A stretch of DNA of 64,000 nucleotides. Source: Porifericola rhodea. Lineage in GTDB: Bacteria; Bacteroidota; Bacteroidia; Cytophagales; Cyclobacteriaceae. Under the pieces are notes generated by a model that made no database searches, was not told where the DNA came from, and saw only the letters and a list, made by a program, of their open reading frames with translations. The stretch is from positions 240,354 to 304,353 of the forward strand of contig NZ_CP119421.1 of NCBI RefSeq assembly GCF_030506305.1. Reading direction: 5' to 3'. The position numbers were made by a program, and so were the translations under genes. Each line of letters starts with the position of its first letter. Positions within the stretch are counted from its first letter, which is position 1. Below are positions 61,091 to 64,000 of the stretch, piece by piece.

Positions 61091-62170
61091 ATGCAGCATT
61101 TTACTTATTCTGACCTACATCAATTTACTTATAATATTTTCAAAAAATTAGGCTGCCCTGAGCATGATGCACAGCTTGCTGCCGATGTACTACTGAAAGC
61201 TGACCTTAGGGGAGTAGACTCGCATGGTGTAGCACGCCTTATTGGTTATGTTCGGCTATGGGAAAAGAAAAGAATTAATGTAAAACCTAAAATTACTATA
61301 GTGCATGAAACACCCAGTACTGCGGTAATTGATGGTGATGAGGGTTTAGGCCTAGTAGTAGCTCCTTTTGCTATGCAAGTAGCTATGGAAAAAGCGAATA
61401 CCGCTGGTACCGGCTGGGTTAGTGTCCGAAACTCTAACCATTTTGGTATAGCTGGCTATCACGCAATGATGGGACTGGAAAAAGAGATGATTGGTTTAGC
61501 TATGACTAATGCCAGCCCATTAGTAGCTCCTACCTTTGCTAATGAGAGATTGCTTGGTACTAATCCTATAGCAGTTTCCATACCAGCGAGCCAGCAACCT
61601 CCCTTTGTGGCTGATTTTGCCACAACTACTGCTGCCAATGGTAAATTAGAAATATTGCAACGAAAAAAAGCTAAAGCACCCTTAGGCTGGGTACAGGATG
61701 CACAGGGAAAACCCTCTGAAGATCCTCATGAGCTGGCAGATGGTGGAGCCTTACTTCCTTTAGGCAGTGATAGAGAGCGTGGAAGCCACAAAGGCTACTG
61801 TCTGGGTTCTATTGTAGATATTTTCTCCGCTGTTTTTTCTGGAGCTAACTATGGCCCATGGGTTCCTCCCTTCGTTAGCTTTTTGCCTCTAGCTAAAGAT
61901 CCTGTAGGTAAAGGAATAGGACATTTTCTTGGTGCTATGCGCATAGATGCTTTTCAGCCGGCTGATGACTTTAAGCAACATATGGATCAGTGGATTGGAA
62001 GGTTTAGAAGTGCCAAGCCTATTGAAGGAGAAGAAAAAGTATTGATTCCAGGAGACCCTGAGCGGGAGATGGAAGCAGAAAGAATGGAGCTGGGCATACC
62101 TCTGCTAGAGCCAGTAGTAAAAGATCTGCAGGAGCTTGCCCAGAGATTTAAAGTAGATTTTATAAAGTAA
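61091..62170 (+). CDS. Ldh-family (malate/L-lactate/ureidoglycolate) NAD(P)-dependent oxidoreductase
   Basis: A 359-residue member of the type-2 malate/L-lactate dehydrogenase family. DLRGVDSHGVARL (51-63), VRNSNHFGIAGYHA (catalytic His), TNASPLVAPTFANERLLGTNPIA and GSHKGYCLGSIVDIFS are family segments. Substrates in the family include malate, lactate, ureidoglycolate and sulfolactate; none can be chosen here. Its stop overlaps the convergent gene by 11 bp. Confidence 0.9.
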   Translation: MQHFTYSDLHQFTYNIFKKLGCPEHDAQLAADVLLKADLRGVDSHGVARLIGYVRLWEKKRINVKPKITIVHETPSTAVIDGDEGLGLVVAPFAMQVAMEKANTAGTGWVSVRNSNHFGIAGYHAMMGLEKEMIGLAMTNASPLVAPTFANERLLGTNPIAVSIPASQQPPFVADFATTTAANGKLEILQRKKAKAPLGWVQDAQGKPSEDPHELADGGALLPLGSDRERGSHKGYCLGSIVDIFSAVFSGANYGPWVPPFVSFLPLAKDPVGKGIGHFLGAMRIDAFQPADDFKQHMDQWIGRFRSAKPIEGEEKVLIPGDPEREMEAERMELGIPLLEPVVKDLQELAQRFKVDFIK

Positions 62171-62714
62171 ATCCTACATTAAGCACCCAGGGGCTATTGT
62201 AGGGAGACCTTTGGCTATCGTACATAACATTGTACATAGCCGATAATAAAATAGCACCTCTTCTGCCTAGGGGCTGATATAATCCTCCACCTATAAAAAA
62301 GCCTGATACCCAGTCTCTCACAAATCTAGGTTCCTGGTTGATGTAAGTGAGATACTCTGTATTTAAACTTTCAAACTGTGTCTGGGCAAAAAACTGACTC
62401 CCTATCAGATGTCTAGCAAACAAACTACCGCCATAGATACTGCTACCTTCAAAACCTTTGTACTTCAGGTATCTGTAGGTAAAACCAGGGCCTGCAGTAA
62501 ACTTATCAGTAAAACGATAGCCAATCATCGGAGAAAGGTCAATATAAGTTACTGAACCAAACTGAAGGCCGAAATTTCCTCCTATACTTACTCTTTCAAA
62601 AAAATCACTATTGCTAGGAGAGTTCCTTTCCCTACTTACCTGATCGCTTTTCTCCTGAGCGTAGGTAGACAGACTTACATAACTAAATAATACTACAAAA
62701 AATATACGCTTCAT
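62160..62714 (-). CDS. Small outer-membrane beta-barrel protein of unknown function
   Basis: About 184 residues from the ATG at 62714 (MKRIFFVVLFSYVSLSTYAQ, signal peptide). Strands such as VSIGGNFGLQFGSVTYIDLSPMIGYRF, GPGFTYRYLKYKG and SGFFIGGGLYQPLGRRGA alternate polar and non-polar residues and end in a terminal strand (PWVLNVGFTL), typical of a small outer membrane barrel. The role is unknown. It lies 13 bp after the FtsB-like gene. Confidence 0.75.
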   Translation of the reverse strand: MKRIFFVVLFSYVSLSTYAQEKSDQVSRERNSPSNSDFFERVSIGGNFGLQFGSVTYIDLSPMIGYRFTDKFTAGPGFTYRYLKYKGFEGSSIYGGSLFARHLIGSQFFAQTQFESLNTEYLTYINQEPRFVRDWVSGFFIGGGLYQPLGRRGAILLSAMYNVMYDSQRSPYNSPWVLNVGFTL

Positions 62715-62727
62715 ACGTGGAAATGAA

Positions 62728-63024
62728 TTATTGCTTAACGATGACATATACATCTTCATCTGGCTTCTTCATCAGGTATTTTTCACGCGCAAACTTTTCT
62801 AGTAATTCATCATTACTTAAAAGCTCCTCTCTCTCAGATTCAACTTCTTTAATTTTTTCCTGATAAAATTCCTTTTCTTTTTCTAAAGTATTGAGTTTTC
62901 GAGTTAGTGTAATCTGTGATCCTATATCGTTTGTATCCAGAAATAACATCCAAACCACAAAACCTATGGAGAAAAGGAAGTAAAAGCTTTTAACGAAATT
63001 TGGCAATTTGTGTAAAGGATTCAT
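62728..63024 (-). CDS. FtsB/DivIC-type septum formation initiator
   Basis: A 98-residue protein with one membrane helix (about 11-30) and a coiled coil (LTRKLNTLEKEKEFYQEKIKEVESEREELL), then EKFAREKYLMKKPDEDVYVIV, the C-terminal signature of FtsB/DivIC proteins. It acts in the divisome as a link between FtsL-type partners and septal wall synthesis. It lies downstream of the enolase gene, an arrangement seen in many bacteria. Confidence 0.88.
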   Translation of the reverse strand: MNPLHKLPNFVKSFYFLFSIGFVVWMLFLDTNDIGSQITLTRKLNTLEKEKEFYQEKIKEVESEREELLSNDELLEKFAREKYLMKKPDEDVYVIVKQ

Positions 63025-63076
63025 ACATAGCCATTTTATATGTTAACGTATCGCAACATAAATTGATTATATACGC

Positions 63077-63112
63077 CAAAAAAAGAAATGCAATTCAAAA
63101 TTGAATTGCATT
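63077..63112 (-). terminator. Intrinsic terminator after enolase gene
   Basis: On the minus strand AATGCAATTCAA and TTGAATTGCATT form a perfect 12-bp stem (63087-63112), and TTTCTTTTTTT follows. It is 35 bp after the eno stop and separates it from ftsB. Confidence 0.85.
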
Positions 63113-63147
63113 AATCTAATCAAATTTATGCTAATCTCTGTAAGCTC

Positions 63148-64000
<853 letters not shown>

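Overview
The window looks like chromosomal DNA of a free-living, probably marine Bacteroidota of the Cytophagia type. The evidence is two SusC/SusD pairs (one with a FecI/FecR regulator pair and an STN domain), a protein with a type IX secretion sorting domain, a DUF4835/PorD-like gene, an OstA-like protein, a HYC_CC_PP copper-cluster protein, and promoter elements of the Bacteroidota form TTG-N20-TAnnTTTG. I see no rRNA, tRNA, CRISPR array, phage or transposase. Genus cannot be read from the sequence.

Layout. 1-6655 (minus): a Cu/Ag-type efflux operon (HYC_CC_PP protein, CusA-like RND pump, TolC-like channel, TlpA thioredoxin, BNR/sialidase-like lipoprotein running off the edge). 6877-8421: a GH3-family ligase. 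8447-19503: a SusC/SusD pair with an ectophosphodiesterase, then a choline-to-glycine-betaine module made of a transporter closely resembling animal CHT1 (SLC5A7) with BetB and BetA. 19575-20380: a VIT1-type metal transporter that has lost its last membrane helix through a perfect 32-bp tandem duplication. 20504-23316: TetR, short-chain dehydrogenase and aldehyde dehydrogenase with palindromic operator candidates. 23492-30421: ECF sigma factor, FecR, STN-containing SusC, SusD.

30534-33206 (minus) holds what I consider the most novel locus: a PrnB-like haem enzyme (family of monodechloroaminopyrrolnitrin synthase, IDO/TDO superfamily) directly coupled to a class I O-methyltransferase, with a STAS-like protein upstream, and with no halogenase or other pyrrolnitrin gene nearby. 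33839-35185: a GH63-type mannosylglycerate/glucosylglycerate hydrolase candidate. 35469-39276: a non-phosphorylative L-fucose (or L-rhamnose) oxidation operon with mutarotase, dehydrogenase, lactonase, second dehydrogenase and diketo-acid hydrolase, but no sugar-acid dehydratase in the window. 39688-41533: an exported TIM-barrel protein and an orphan membrane protein.

41945-45624 (minus): two MauG/CcpA-type dihaem peroxidase lipoproteins flanking a DUF3050 haem-oxygenase-fold protein, plus a small coiled-coil lipoprotein. 45783-64000 is mostly core genome: mdh, a degenerate cyclic-nucleotide-domain protein, tilS, OstA-like protein, T9SS cargo protein, bamD-rpoZ-coaBC-DUF4835-recN, rhomboid protease, nuclease-fold protein, acyl-CoA carboxylase beta subunit, Ppx/GppA phosphatase, Ldh-family oxidoreductase, a small outer-membrane protein, FtsB-like protein and the C-terminal part of enolase.

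All family calls rest on reading the protein sequences and remembered family motifs. No database search was run.
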